Notes: a model not told the origin generated them from the letters alone. A stretch of DNA of 64,000 nucleotides from CADCWK01 sp035944555 (GCA_035944555.1 DASZAY010000008.1:124001-188000), one strand, 5' to 3'. Positions 42,583 through 52,074 are shown, numbered from the stretch's first letter. Numbers and translations are program-made.

Positions 42583-43800
42583 ATGACCCCGGCTGCTACC
42601 CCGACCGACCCCATTACCACCCCCACGCCGTTCGGCCGGTTCGTCGTCCCGACCGATATCCGCTTTGGCCCGGGCGTTGTCACCGAACTGGCCGGCGCCA
42701 TCGCGCCTTACGGCGACCGCGTGCTCATCGTGACGGACGCCGGGGTCCGTACCACCGGCCTGGTCGACCGGATCCTCGCGCCGGTGACCGAGGCCGGGGC
42801 GAGCATCACCATCTTCGACGGGGTTTCCCCCAATCCTCGGGACAACGAGTGCCAGGCGGCCGCGGCGCTGGCCCGGGACGAGGGCATCACGGTCATCGTC
42901 GCCATCGGCGGTGGCTCCCCGATCGACGCCGCCAAGTGCGCCGCGGCCTTGGCGACCAACGGCGGCACCGCTCGCGACTGGGCCGTACCTCGCCGCCTGG
43001 CCCATGACCCGCTTCCGCTGATCGCCATCCCGACGACAGCCGGCACTGGCTCCGAGGTGACCCGTGGCGCCGTGATCACCGACGAGGAGCACCGGACCAA
43101 GCTCACCGTCAAGGACGACCGGATGGCCCCACGGCTGGCGCTCGTCGACCCGGAGCTCACCCATTCCGTGCCACCCCATGTCTCCGCCGCAACCGGGATC
43201 GACGTGCTGACCCACGCCATCGAGGCCTACACCGGCCGCCGGTCGAACGCGATCAGCGACGGGCTCGCCCTCCAGGCCATGCGGCTGGTCGGCGCTCACC
43301 TCGTAGACGCCGTCCACGACGGCAGCAACGCCGCCGCCCGGGAAGGGATGATGATGGCCTCCCTGCTCGCGGGGATGGCGTTCGGCAATGCCGATGTCGC
43401 AGCGGTCCACTGCCTGGCCGAAGCGCTCGGCGGCCGGTACGACACCCCGCACGGGGTCGCCAACGCGGTCATGCTTCCCGTCGTCATGCGCTACAACGCC
43501 GGAGCCGACCCCCAGCGCCACGCCAACGTCGCCGACACGCTGGGTGTCGATATCAGGGAGTACGGGCCGGAGGAAGCCGCCCGGCTCGCCGTCACGGCCG
43601 TCGCTGACCTCGTCCGGACGGTGGGCATCCCGGCCCTCCGCGACCTGTCAGGCATTGATCCACTGGATTTCCCCGCCCTCGCCCTGACCGCGGCCGCCAA
43701 CTCGTCCACACCGAGCAATGCCCGGGAGATCGACGTGGCGGGGTACGAGACACTGCTCCTGGAGGCGTGGTCGGACTCGCCAGCTGGCGCGACCGGGTGA
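42583..43800 (+). CDS. Iron-containing alcohol dehydrogenase
   Basis: This 405-residue enzyme belongs to the group III metal-dependent dehydrogenases. The nucleotide site has IGGGSPIDAAK, then TTAGTGSEVTRGAVI. The metal ligands are GIDVLTHAIEAYTG (Asp and His), AAVHCLAEALGG and YDTPHGVANAVML. The likely reaction is NAD(P)-linked interconversion of an alcohol and an aldehyde or ketone; the substrate is not known. The OYE gene follows after 79 bp on the same strand. Confidence 0.9.
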   Translation: MTPAATPTDPITTPTPFGRFVVPTDIRFGPGVVTELAGAIAPYGDRVLIVTDAGVRTTGLVDRILAPVTEAGASITIFDGVSPNPRDNECQAAAALARDEGITVIVAIGGGSPIDAAKCAAALATNGGTARDWAVPRRLAHDPLPLIAIPTTAGTGSEVTRGAVITDEEHRTKLTVKDDRMAPRLALVDPELTHSVPPHVSAATGIDVLTHAIEAYTGRRSNAISDGLALQAMRLVGAHLVDAVHDGSNAAAREGMMMASLLAGMAFGNADVAAVHCLAEALGGRYDTPHGVANAVMLPVVMRYNAGADPQRHANVADTLGVDIREYGPEEAARLAVTAVADLVRTVGIPALRDLSGIDPLDFPALALTAAANSSTPSNAREIDVAGYETLLLEAWSDSPAGATG

Positions 43801-43879
43801 TCAGCCCGGGCGAAAGGGCACTATTCCTGCTAGCATCCCTTCCCTTAGGTTAGCTACGTACGCCTTCGAAGGAGAGTCG

Positions 43880-45016
43880 ATGACCGTCGTGACCCCGGCC
43901 GCGAAGTCCGATCCCGCCGAGACCGCCCCTCACCTGTTCCGGCCTATCCAGCTTCGCGAGCTCACGGTACGCAACCGGGTCTGGATGGCGCCGATGTGTA
44001 TGTACTCGGCGGCGTCAAAGGGTCCCGATACCGGCACACCGAACGACTGGCACATGGTTCACCTTGGCGCCCGTGCGGTCGGGGGCGTCGGGATGGTGAT
44101 CACCGAAGCGACGGCCGTCTCGCCAGAGGGCCGGATCTCACCGCAGGACCTCGGGATCTGGAACGACCGCCAGCGTGACGCCTTCCGCCCCATCACCCGG
44201 TTCATCCGCGACCAGGGCGCCGTGGCGGCGATCCAGCTCGCCCACGCCGGGCGGAAGGCCTCGACGTATACCTCGTGGATCGGCAAGGGTGGCGTGCCGG
44301 AGGAGGACGGCGGCTGGGAGCCGATCGCCCCGTCCGCCGACGCCTTCCCTGGCCTGAAGCAGCCTCGCGAGATGGCGGTCGCCGACATCAAACGGGTGGT
44401 CAGCGACTTCGCGGACGCCGCCCGTCGAGCGCTGGATGCCGGCTTCCAGTCGGTCGAGATCCACGGCGCCCACGGCTACCTGCTTCACGAGTTCCTCTCA
44501 CCCATCTCCAACGACCGTACCGACCAGTACGGTGGGTCGTTCGAGAACCGGATCCGCCTCGCGATCGAGGTCACCGACGCGGTCCGGGCGGTCTGGCCCG
44601 CCGAGCTGCCGGTCCTGTTCAGGGTCTCGGCGACGGACTGGGTGCAGGAGGATGGCGACGACCGCCCAAGCTGGACCATCGACCAGTCCGTCCGGTTGGC
44701 GGCCGAACTTGCCCGGCACGGCGTCGACCTGATCGACGTATCGACCGGCGGCAACATCGCCAACGCGTCGATCCCCGTCGGGCCGGGGTATCAGGTCCCG
44801 TTCGCCGCCCGGATCCGGGAAGAGGCCGGTGTCCCGACCGGCGCGGTGGGACTGATCACCGAACCGGCGCAGGCGGAGGAGATCCTTTCGAGCGGCTCGT
44901 CCGACGTCGTCCTGCTCGCTCGCGAGCTGCTCCGGGATCCGTCCTTCGTTCGCCGCGCCGCCCGAGAACTGGGCTTCGACTGGGCGGACGGCCCGGTGCA
45001 GTACGGCCGGGCCTGA
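43880..45016 (+). CDS. Old yellow enzyme (NADH:flavin oxidoreductase), YqjM-like
   Basis: This FMN-dependent ene-reductase has 378 residues. The N-terminal motif WMAPMCMYSA holds the cysteine of thermophilic-like OYEs (YqjM class), and HGAHGYLLHEFLSPISN with the following DQYGGSFENR is the core signature. GAAGGAG (43868-43874) precedes ATG 43880; the earlier frame overlaps Fe-ADH and is rejected. It reduces activated alkenes or handles oxidative stress; the physiological substrate is unknown. It is cotranscribed or adjacent to the Fe-ADH gene. Confidence 0.9.
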   Translation: MTVVTPAAKSDPAETAPHLFRPIQLRELTVRNRVWMAPMCMYSAASKGPDTGTPNDWHMVHLGARAVGGVGMVITEATAVSPEGRISPQDLGIWNDRQRDAFRPITRFIRDQGAVAAIQLAHAGRKASTYTSWIGKGGVPEEDGGWEPIAPSADAFPGLKQPREMAVADIKRVVSDFADAARRALDAGFQSVEIHGAHGYLLHEFLSPISNDRTDQYGGSFENRIRLAIEVTDAVRAVWPAELPVLFRVSATDWVQEDGDDRPSWTIDQSVRLAAELARHGVDLIDVSTGGNIANASIPVGPGYQVPFAARIREEAGVPTGAVGLITEPAQAEEILSSGSSDVVLLARELLRDPSFVRRAARELGFDWADGPVQYGRA

Positions 45017-45237
45017 CGCCCACCGCCTCGGCAATCAGTCCATGCGGTCGCCAACATGATGACGACCATCCGGGATCAATCAGATTCGGGTGGTCGTTCC
45101 GCTATACGGCCGGCCATCCGTGGTGATACGATTCCGGCACCTTCACCCCTCGTTCCGTTAGTCCTGGTTACCCGCCAGCACTCTGGCCGGTGCCGGGCTT
45201 GCCATGCCCGCCATCCGGGCCATTCACTGAGGCTGTC

Positions 45238-46515
45238 GTGGCCGCAACCCCCGTCCAGACTCCGGCTCCGGCCGTCGGGTCCGATTACCCTGCCGCTCCA
45301 CCCACCCCCTCACCGAAGCGCCGTCGTCTCCGGCCCACCTCGGCCATTCTCGGGTTCCCGGCGGCACTGATCATCCTCGGTATCACGTTCAGCTCGGTCG
45401 ACATCGTCACGCCGGTCCTCCCGACCGTCCGCGACGCGCTCGGGATGAACGGGACCAGCGCCGGGCTGATCATCTCGCTGTTCTTCCTCGGCCGGCTGAT
45501 CATGAGCGTGCCGGCCGGGATCCTCGTTGACCGCTTCGGCGCTCCGCTCGTCGCCGCTGCGGGCGGGCTCGTCATGGCGATCGGGTCCGGTATCTCCGCC
45601 CTGGCCAGCACCGACATCCTCCTGCTCGCCTCCCGCGTGGTCCAGGGCGCGGCGCTGGCAATGCTGATCTCGGCCTTCATGCTCTCGATCGTCCGGGCCC
45701 GTCCCGGTCGCGGTGCGGCCCTCGCCATCATCAATGTCGGCGCCGGTCTCGGGACCGTCGCCGGCCTGGTCGCGTCTGGCGTGTTGACCGGGTTGTTCAG
45801 CTGGAACGCCGTCTTCGTCGCCGTCGCCCTCCTGTCGCTGGTCATCGTCGTCGTGGCCCTGGTCACTCCGCGCCGGAGGGGGCTCGCGACCCACCCCGCC
45901 AACGAGCTCGACCCGGAGATCATCGAGCGGGTCACCGTGCCGACGCGCGATCTCGTCACGCCGATGGGGCTGAACCTGATCATTCAGGGCGGGTACGGCG
46001 TGTTCCAGGTCGCGTTCCCGCTCTACGCCGCCTGGCGGTTCGACGCCTCGACTGGGCTGATCGGCTCATTGCTCCTCGTCTCGACCGCGACGCACATCGC
46101 ATGCGCGGTGCTCACCGGCCGACTGATCAACCGCCACGGCGCCTCGATCGTGATCCCCTTTGGAATGCTGCTCGGCGGGATAGGACTGATCGGCATGCTG
46201 ATGATGCCGTCGGCGGTCTGGCTGATCCCGTGGCTGTTCCCCTATGCGGGCGGGATGGTCGCCTGTAACATCGCCGCCCAGGACCATCTGCTTGGCGTTG
46301 CCGGACGCGGTCCCCGGGCCGTCACCCTGGCCCGCTTCTCGACCGACCTGGCCCAGGTCCTCGGTCCGTTCCTCGTCGGCGTCCTGGTTGACCTCTCCGG
46401 GTACCGGACGCCCTTCGTCGTCATGGCGGCGCTCCTGGCGGCGGGCATGGTCGTCGCGGCCCGGGTCGCCCTGCGTGACCGCTCCGTCGTCCTGACGGCC
46501 CAGCCCGCCGACTGA
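45238..46515 (+). CDS. MFS transporter
   Basis: This major facilitator permease has 425 residues and twelve membrane helices after a 40-residue Pro/Ala-rich N terminus. Signatures are GRLIMSVPAGILVDRFGAPLV (loop 2-3, with the pattern of drug and metabolite exporters) and VVQGAALAMLISAFML. GTG 45238 follows TGAGG at 7 nt and is preferred over ATG 45190, which has no ribosome site; the choice does not affect the membrane part. The substrate is unknown. The 221 bp before it contain no gene. Confidence 0.83.
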   Translation: MAATPVQTPAPAVGSDYPAAPPTPSPKRRRLRPTSAILGFPAALIILGITFSSVDIVTPVLPTVRDALGMNGTSAGLIISLFFLGRLIMSVPAGILVDRFGAPLVAAAGGLVMAIGSGISALASTDILLLASRVVQGAALAMLISAFMLSIVRARPGRGAALAIINVGAGLGTVAGLVASGVLTGLFSWNAVFVAVALLSLVIVVVALVTPRRRGLATHPANELDPEIIERVTVPTRDLVTPMGLNLIIQGGYGVFQVAFPLYAAWRFDASTGLIGSLLLVSTATHIACAVLTGRLINRHGASIVIPFGMLLGGIGLIGMLMMPSAVWLIPWLFPYAGGMVACNIAAQDHLLGVAGRGPRAVTLARFSTDLAQVLGPFLVGVLVDLSGYRTPFVVMAALLAAGMVVAARVALRDRSVVLTAQPAD

Positions 46516-46578
46516 CGCGCCAGGAGTTCCGCGTCGACGGCCCGAATCGATAGCAGCACGGACGGGGAGGCCAGGGAC

Positions 46579-47085
46579 ATGGCATTGCACTGCCAGCGCT
46601 GCGGGAACCTGACGGTCTCCCGGTTCGTCGATGGTCGAACCCGGCCGGTCTGCTCCGGGTGCGGGGCGGTGACCTACCAGGACCCGCGACTCGCCGTGAC
46701 GGTCGTCATCCTGCGTGACGTGGACGGCAGGCGATCGGTGCTGCTCGGCCGGCGGGCGGCGCACACCCGCAATCCCGGCGGCTGGTCGTTTCCGGCCGGC
46801 TTCGTCGACCGGGGCGAGCAGGTCGAAACGGCCGCCCGCCGGGAGGTCCGCGAGGAGACCGGACTCGAGACCAGACTCGGCCCGCTTCTCGGCGTCTGGT
46901 CGCAGGACGGCGAGGCGACCGTCCTGCTCGCCTGGGTCTGCACGGAGGCGACCGGCGTGCCGATCGCCCAGGACGATCTGACGAGCCTTGCCTGGCACCC
47001 CGTCGACGACCTGCCGTCGCTCGCGTTCCCGCACGACCCCGCGATCCTGGCGGCGGCGCTGGAGGCCGTCCCGGGTCTGCCCTGA
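46579..47085 (+). CDS. Nudix hydrolase with N-terminal zinc ribbon
   Basis: This 168-residue protein begins with a CQRCGN...CSGCGAV zinc ribbon (residues 5-33) and continues with the Nudix box GFVDRGEQVETAARREVREETGL (G-x5-E-x7-REVREE). The arrangement resembles NudC-type NADH pyrophosphatases and ADP-ribose hydrolases, though it lacks the extra N-terminal NudC domain. It cleaves a nucleoside diphosphate linked to another group; the substrate is open. It lies 63 bp after the MFS gene. Confidence 0.88.
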   Translation: MALHCQRCGNLTVSRFVDGRTRPVCSGCGAVTYQDPRLAVTVVILRDVDGRRSVLLGRRAAHTRNPGGWSFPAGFVDRGEQVETAARREVREETGLETRLGPLLGVWSQDGEATVLLAWVCTEATGVPIAQDDLTSLAWHPVDDLPSLAFPHDPAILAAALEAVPGLP

Positions 47086-47217
47086 CCGTCGCCACTGTCC
47101 GGCGGGAATGGGTCGCAGTCGCAACGCCGCGGCGGTCATTCCCGTAAACTATGGCGAGGATCGGATCCGACGGGTCCCGGCGGCTCCGGGCCACGGCCCA
47201 TCGACGAGGAAATGCCC

Positions 47218-47670
47218 ATGGAGCTCTCCGGCGAGCACACTTTTCACGCCCCCCGCGAGGTGGTCTGGCGCACCATGCTGGACCCGCAGGTCCTGCGCGA
47301 ATGCCTGCCCGGCTGCCAGCGGCTGGAGCAGGTCGGCGACGACGAGTACGAAGCGACCCTCAAGGCCGGGATCGCCGCCATCCGCGGCACCTTCACCGGT
47401 AACGTGAAGATCACCGACAAGGTCGAGCCCGAGTCCTACACGATGCACATCAGCGGCAAGGGGCCGCAGGGACAGGTCAAGGGCGAGGCAAAGATCCGGC
47501 TCGTCGAACAGGGCGACGACACCGTCGTCCAGTACGACGGCACGGGAAACGTGACCGGTATGCTGGCTCGCGTCGGCGCCCGGCTGATCCAGCCGGCGGC
47601 GCAGATGGTCGCCGGCCAGTTCTTCAAGGACCTCGAGAAGAAGACCGAACAGGCGAAGGCGACGGGCTGA
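47218..47670 (+). CDS. coxG: CoxG, CO dehydrogenase accessory protein
   Basis: This 150-residue SRPBCC-fold protein opens MELSGEHTFHAPREVVWRTM and has the CLPGCQRLEQVGDDEYEA motif typical of CoxG, which anchors aerobic CO dehydrogenase to the membrane. ATG 47218 is 7 nt from GAGGA; the ATG at 47212 is too close to it. It heads a cox gene set with coxS and coxM, but it lacks the long hydrophobic C terminus of some CoxG proteins. Confidence 0.85.
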   Translation: MELSGEHTFHAPREVVWRTMLDPQVLRECLPGCQRLEQVGDDEYEATLKAGIAAIRGTFTGNVKITDKVEPESYTMHISGKGPQGQVKGEAKIRLVEQGDDTVVQYDGTGNVTGMLARVGARLIQPAAQMVAGQFFKDLEKKTEQAKATG

Positions 47671-47729
47671 TCGCCCTCCTCCGCCACGACCGGCCCTGAT
47701 ACCCGCTTCCAATGGGAGACCACCACGAG

Positions 47730-48251
47730 ATGACCGACACCCAGGCACCGGCCACCACGCCTGTGACGCTGACCGTCAACGGCAAGGAGCAGACTGCGAC
47801 CACCGAGGATCGCACACTGCTGGTGAACTTCCTCCGCAACGAGCTCGGCCTGACCGGCACCCACGTCGGCTGCCAGACCGGGCAGTGCGGCGCCTGCACC
47901 GTCGTCCTCGACGGCGAGGCCGTCAAGAGCTGCATGGTCCTCGCGACCCAGGCCGCGGGCCACGAGGTGATGACGGTCGAAGGGCTCGGCAAGGGCTCCG
48001 AGCTGCATCCGATCCAGGAGGCCTTCTGGGAAGAGCACGGCCTCCAGTGCGGCTACTGCACGCCGGGCATGCTGCTCTCAACGTACACCCTGCTGCAGGA
48101 CACCCCGGACCCGGATGACGCCGCGATCCGCCACGGCATCGAGGGCAACATCTGCCGGTGCACCGGCTATCACAACATCGTCAAGTCGGTCCGCGAGGCC
48201 GCCCGCCGCACCAGTGGCACGGGCACCAGCACCCCGGAGGTCGCTGAATGA
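47730..48251 (+). CDS. coxS: Small (2Fe-2S) subunit of a CO dehydrogenase-type molybdoenzyme
   Basis: This 173-residue subunit of the xanthine dehydrogenase family holds two 2Fe-2S clusters. The first uses GCQTGQCGACTV and the following Cys, and the second QCGYCTPGM...CRCTGY; all eight cysteines are present. ATG 47730 is preferred over 47712. Its stop overlaps the coxM start as ATGA. It transfers electrons from the molybdenum subunit to FAD. The large subunit that would complete the enzyme is not found in the window. Confidence 0.88.
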   Translation: MTDTQAPATTPVTLTVNGKEQTATTEDRTLLVNFLRNELGLTGTHVGCQTGQCGACTVVLDGEAVKSCMVLATQAAGHEVMTVEGLGKGSELHPIQEAFWEEHGLQCGYCTPGMLLSTYTLLQDTPDPDDAAIRHGIEGNICRCTGYHNIVKSVREAARRTSGTGTSTPEVAE

Positions 48252-49102
48252 ATCCGGCTCCATTCACCTATCACCGACCGGGGACGATCGCCGAGGCGAT
48301 CACGCTGCTGACCCAGCACGAGGACGAGGCCAAGCTGATCGCCGGTGGGCACAGCCTGCTGCCCGTGATGAAGCTGCGCCTGGCCGAGCCCGCTCACCTG
48401 ATCGATCTGACCGGCGCCAGCGACGAGGGGCTCCGCTCCGTGACGCTCGATGGCGACACGCTGACGATCGGTGCCCTGGTTACGCATCGGACGCTGGAGC
48501 GCGACGCCACCATCCGGCAGGCGGCTCCCCTGCTGGCCGAGACGGCCACCCACGTCGGCGACCGGCAGGTCCGTGCCCGCGGCACGCTCGGCGGCACGCT
48601 CGCCCACGCCGACCCGGCGGCCGACTACCCGGCGGCCGTGCTGGCGATGGGCGGGACGATCGTCGCGCAGGGGCCGGATGGCACCCGCGAGATCCCCGTC
48701 GAGGAGTTCTTCCTCGGACTGCTGACCACGGCGCTGTCGCCGGACGAGATCGTCATCGCCTACCGGATCCCGGCGGCTCCGGCTGGCACCGGTGTGTCCT
48801 ACCAGAAGGTCGCCAACCAGGCGTCCGGCTACGCCATCATCGGCGTCGCCGCGCAGGTCTCGGGCGGGACCGTCCGGGTCGGCGTCACCGGAGCGACCGG
48901 CACCGCGTTCCGCGCCACCGCCGTCGAGGAGGCCCTGTCCGGCGGCTCGATCGACGCGGCCGCGATCGATGCCGCGACGGCGGGCATCACCGACGGGATG
49001 GACCTGCTCGACGATATCGCCGCCTCTTCTGCCTACCGGGCCCGCCTGGTTCCCGGCCTGATCAAGCGCGCCGTCCTCGAAGCCGCTGGCCGCGCAAGCT
49101 GA
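48248..49102 (+). CDS. coxM: FAD-binding medium subunit of a CO dehydrogenase-type molybdoenzyme
   Basis: This 284-residue protein is the FAD subunit, with the motifs AGGHSLLPVMKLRLA and TLGGTLAHADPAADYPA that contact FAD in CoxM-type proteins. Its start overlaps coxS by ATGA, so both are made together. No molybdopterin large subunit (CoxL), CoxD or CoxE gene follows; the next gene is an FAH-family enzyme 180 bp away. Alternatively it and coxS serve another molybdenum hydroxylase whose large subunit lies elsewhere. Confidence 0.88.
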   Translation: MNPAPFTYHRPGTIAEAITLLTQHEDEAKLIAGGHSLLPVMKLRLAEPAHLIDLTGASDEGLRSVTLDGDTLTIGALVTHRTLERDATIRQAAPLLAETATHVGDRQVRARGTLGGTLAHADPAADYPAAVLAMGGTIVAQGPDGTREIPVEEFFLGLLTTALSPDEIVIAYRIPAAPAGTGVSYQKVANQASGYAIIGVAAQVSGGTVRVGVTGATGTAFRATAVEEALSGGSIDAAAIDAATAGITDGMDLLDDIAASSAYRARLVPGLIKRAVLEAAGRAS

Positions 49103-49282
49103 CGACAGAACGCAACGCCCAACGGGACACCTGACGATGGGGGCAGCCGACCGGCTGCTCCCATCATCTTTATGGTGCGGCGTTCCCCGGTCCACCGGGA
49201 AGTCCCGGCTCCGGCTATCCTCCCGGAAGACCAATTCCGACGCGACGCCCCCGGCCAGACCGGCGGGACGACTGGAGGCACC

Positions 49283-50152
49283 GTGCCACTCTGCCTGTAC
49301 CGAACCGAAGCGAACGGCCCCCGTCAGCTGGGCCTGATCGACGGCGACCGCGTGATCGATATCGAGGCGACCGGCGGTCCCGGAACGCTCGCCGGCGCGC
49401 TGGCGATGCCGCTTGCCGATCTCAAGGCAGCCTGTGAGGCAGCGGCCGGCGGAGAGTCAGTCGCGCTGGCGAGTGTCTCGCTCGCCGCGCCTGTGGACTA
49501 CCAGGAAGTCTGGGCGGCCGGAGTCACCTATCTCCGGAGCCGCGACGCCCGGATGGAGGAGTCTACTCAGCAGGACGTCTACGCCCAGGTGTACGACGCC
49601 GAGCGGCCGGAGGTGTTCCTCAAGGCCACCCCCGACCGGGTCTCCAATCCGGGGGAGCCGGTCGCCATCCGGGCCGACTCGACCTGGGACGTGCCCGAGC
49701 CGGAAGTCGCGCTGCTGATCAACGCCGACGGCGAGATCGCCGGCTACACGATCGGCAACGACGTCTCGTCACGCAGCATCGAGGGCGAGAACCCGATTTA
49801 CCTGCCCCAGGCCAAGATCTATCGCGCCTGCGCCGGGCTTGGTCCCGTCGTGGCGTTGCCATGGGAAATCGACGACCCGCGCGCGCTGTCGATCCGCCTG
49901 GAGATCCACCGCGACGGCGAGCTGTTCTTCGCCGGCGAGTCCTCCACGGGCCAGATGCGGCGTGAGTTCGGTGAGCTGGTCAGCTGGTTGCGCCGCTGCC
50001 AGGCCGAGCTGTTCGGCTACGGCGTGATCCTGATGACCGGGACCGGCATCATCCCGCCGTCCGAGTTCACCCTCCAGGCGGGCGACGAGGTGCGGATCAC
50101 GGTCGACGGCATCGGGACCCTCGTCAATCCGGTGATCGAGCTCCCGGTCTGA
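49283..50152 (+). CDS. Fumarylacetoacetate hydrolase-family protein
   Basis: This 289-residue protein has the FAH core with the divalent-metal ligands in VPEPEVALLI and the segment YTIGNDVSSRSIEGENPIYL. FAH enzymes hydrolyse or dehydrate 2-oxo-acid compounds; members near sugar-acid genes act on 2-oxo-3-deoxy acids. GTG 49283 follows GGAGG by 4 nt. The sugar-acid genes (UxaA and others) lie 4 kb away, not adjacent, so pathway membership is only possible. It is separated from coxM by 180 bp. Confidence 0.82.
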   Translation: MPLCLYRTEANGPRQLGLIDGDRVIDIEATGGPGTLAGALAMPLADLKAACEAAAGGESVALASVSLAAPVDYQEVWAAGVTYLRSRDARMEESTQQDVYAQVYDAERPEVFLKATPDRVSNPGEPVAIRADSTWDVPEPEVALLINADGEIAGYTIGNDVSSRSIEGENPIYLPQAKIYRACAGLGPVVALPWEIDDPRALSIRLEIHRDGELFFAGESSTGQMRREFGELVSWLRRCQAELFGYGVILMTGTGIIPPSEFTLQAGDEVRITVDGIGTLVNPVIELPV

Positions 50153-50256
50153 CCGCCTTCACTCCACCTAACGAGGTACTGGCACCGTTCCTGTTCAGGG
50201 GACTCCGCTCCCGGGAATGGTGCCTGCCGTTCTCCTGTGCGGATCAAGGAGACCCG

Positions 50257-50658
50257 GTGACCGATACGGATATGCCCACATTCCTCGCCCTCGAAAGCGA
50301 GCGATTCGTCGCCCTGACCACGTTCCGCAGGGACGGGACACCGGTGACGACGCCGGTCTGGATCGCCAGAGATGGTGACGACCTGCTCGTGACGACGCCA
50401 AGCGATAGCGGCAAGGTCAAGCGCCTGCGCCGCGACGATTCCGTCCGCCTTCAGCCGTGCAGCCGGGTGGGCCGGATCAAGCCCGGGACGGTGATTCAGA
50501 CCGGTCGGGCCGCTATCCAGTCGGAAGCTGATGAGCAGCGGCAGGCAGGGCGGTTCCGGGAGAAATACGGGCTGGAGTACCGCCTCTTCCTGGTCGTCGA
50601 GCGGATCATGAAGCGTGGCAACGCGCCACGGCTCCTGCTCCGGATCCGCCCCGATTAA
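50257..50658 (+). CDS. PPOX-class (F420/FMN) oxidoreductase
   Basis: This 133-residue split-barrel flavin-binding protein of the pyridoxamine-oxidase-like superfamily has the pattern ALTTFRRDGTPVTTPVWI and ends LLLRIRPD. The AAGGAG at 50246-50251 precedes the GTG start. Members use F420 or FMN to reduce unsaturated substrates. It lies 104 bp behind the FAH gene and before a 34-codon ORF. Confidence 0.85.
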   Translation: MTDTDMPTFLALESERFVALTTFRRDGTPVTTPVWIARDGDDLLVTTPSDSGKVKRLRRDDSVRLQPCSRVGRIKPGTVIQTGRAAIQSEADEQRQAGRFREKYGLEYRLFLVVERIMKRGNAPRLLLRIRPD

Positions 50659-50739
50659 CGGCCCGTGACGCCTCTGGCACGGTTCCTGTACCTGTGACTA
50701 CAGAGTGACGAGCGGCATACGTAGTCAGGGAGAATGACC

Positions 50740-50844
50740 ATGGGACTGATCAAGGGACTTTTCAAGGGATTTATCGTCGGCAAGGTTCTCCAGTTCGTCT
50801 CCAGGAAGGTCGGCGGCGGATCGAGCAGCGGCAAGCGGCGATAG
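50740..50844 (+). CDS. Small amphipathic protein (34 aa)
   Basis: This 34-codon frame starts MGLIKGLFKGFIVGKVL and ends SSSGKRR. AGGGAGA (50727-50733) lies 6 nt before ATG 50740 and an alternative ATG lies at 50734. The N-terminal 20 residues form a plausible basic amphipathic helix, so it may sit on the membrane surface. A strong terminator follows directly, which supports a real short gene. I recognise no homologue. Confidence 0.55.
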   Translation: MGLIKGLFKGFIVGKVLQFVSRKVGGGSSSGKRR

Positions 50845-50867
50845 TCGTCAAGTGCCAACCGGCCCCG

Positions 50868-50903
50868 GGAGCGGCCCACCACGAAATCGTGGTGGGCCGC
50901 TCC
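50868..50903. terminator. Bidirectional terminator
   Basis: A perfect 17-bp stem (50868-50884 with 50887-50903) carries a 2-nt centre AA and lies between the 34-codon gene and the convergent HDAC-like gene. Confidence 0.85.
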
Positions 50904-50922
50904 GTGTTACCGATCATCGTGG

Positions 50923-52074
50923 TCAGACCCGGAGAACCGGCCACCAGCCCGCGTGGGTAGCGACCGCCTCGGCGATCATCTCTTCGGCCGCCGCGTTAAC
51001 CACGGTCGCCGTCCGGGTACGGTGGAAGCCGCGGGCGGCAATCGGATCCTGGATCAGATCCGGCTCGCCGGCGAGGGTGGCGACGATCGCGAAGGTGCAC
51101 CAGGGCGCGTAGCTCTCGCTGTAGCCGCCCTCCTGGGCGATGACAAGCCGACCACCGGCGGTCGCGTCGGACATCGCGATCACCGCCTCCGTCAGCCAGC
51201 GGTACGACCCCACGGTCAGGTACATCCTCCCGTTGGCGTCGCGTACCGATGCGTCCTGCCCGGCCGAGACGATGACCAGCTGCGGCGCGTACTCCGCGAC
51301 GATCGGCTGGATCACCCGCTCGAAGGCCGCCCGGTAGGTCGCTTCGCCCGAGCCGGCGGGCAGCGGGACGTTGACCGTGAAGCCCTGCCCCTCCCCAGTT
51401 CCCACCTGCCCGGCGGCTCCCCATCCGGCCGGGTAGTGGTCGTCCTGATGAATCGAGACGAACAGCACGCCGGGGTCGCCGTAGAAGGCGTCCTGGGTGC
51501 CGTTGCCGTGGTGAACATCCCAGTCAAGGACCAGCACCCGCTCGAGGCCGTGGACCGCCCGGGCGTGGTGCGCAGCCAGCGCGACGTTACCAAGGATGCA
51601 GAAGCCCATCCCCCGGTCGGCCATCGCGTGGTGGCCCGGCGGCCGCACGTTGGCGAACACGCGTCGGACCGGTCCAGCCACGACGGCGTCGACCGCGGCA
51701 AGGACGCCACCGGCCGCCAGTCGGGCGATCGCCAGTGACCCGGGCCCCATCAGTGCGCCGTCTCCGGCCTCGCCACCGCCTGCCGCTTCCAGTTCCTCCA
51801 GGCGCCTCAGGTACGGCTCGGTGTGATAGGTCAGGATCTCGGCGTCGGTGACCGGACGAGGCGAGATCTCGGTCAGCCGCTCCCCCAGCCCCGTGAGGCC
51901 AAGCAACTGCTGGGTCCGCATCACCAGCCGGTGGTTCGAGGGGTGAGTGTCAGCATCGACCCAAGGTCCGACCGGACTGTTGGGCGCCGGGATCTGCATG
52001 AAGGCCGGGTTGTGGTCCAGGTAGCGGTGATGGAAGACCTGTCCCGCAACAGGACCGGACGGCGAGATCGTCAC
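50923..52074 (-). CDS. Histone deacetylase-family amidohydrolase
   Basis: This 383-residue zinc-dependent amidohydrolase is of the class II HDAC / acetylpolyamine hydrolase type. Zinc and catalytic residues appear as RPPGHHA (catalytic histidines), DWDVHHGNGTQ (two ligands) and VSAGQDAS (third ligand), with QEGGY later. The start is GTG 52074 after AGGAG at 7 nt. In bacteria such enzymes deacetylate polyamines or small amides; the true substrate is open. Confidence 0.9.
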   Translation of the reverse strand: MTISPSGPVAGQVFHHRYLDHNPAFMQIPAPNSPVGPWVDADTHPSNHRLVMRTQQLLGLTGLGERLTEISPRPVTDAEILTYHTEPYLRRLEELEAAGGGEAGDGALMGPGSLAIARLAAGGVLAAVDAVVAGPVRRVFANVRPPGHHAMADRGMGFCILGNVALAAHHARAVHGLERVLVLDWDVHHGNGTQDAFYGDPGVLFVSIHQDDHYPAGWGAAGQVGTGEGQGFTVNVPLPAGSGEATYRAAFERVIQPIVAEYAPQLVIVSAGQDASVRDANGRMYLTVGSYRWLTEAVIAMSDATAGGRLVIAQEGGYSESYAPWCTFAIVATLAGEPDLIQDPIAARGFHRTRTATVVNAAAEEMIAEAVATHAGWWPVLRV

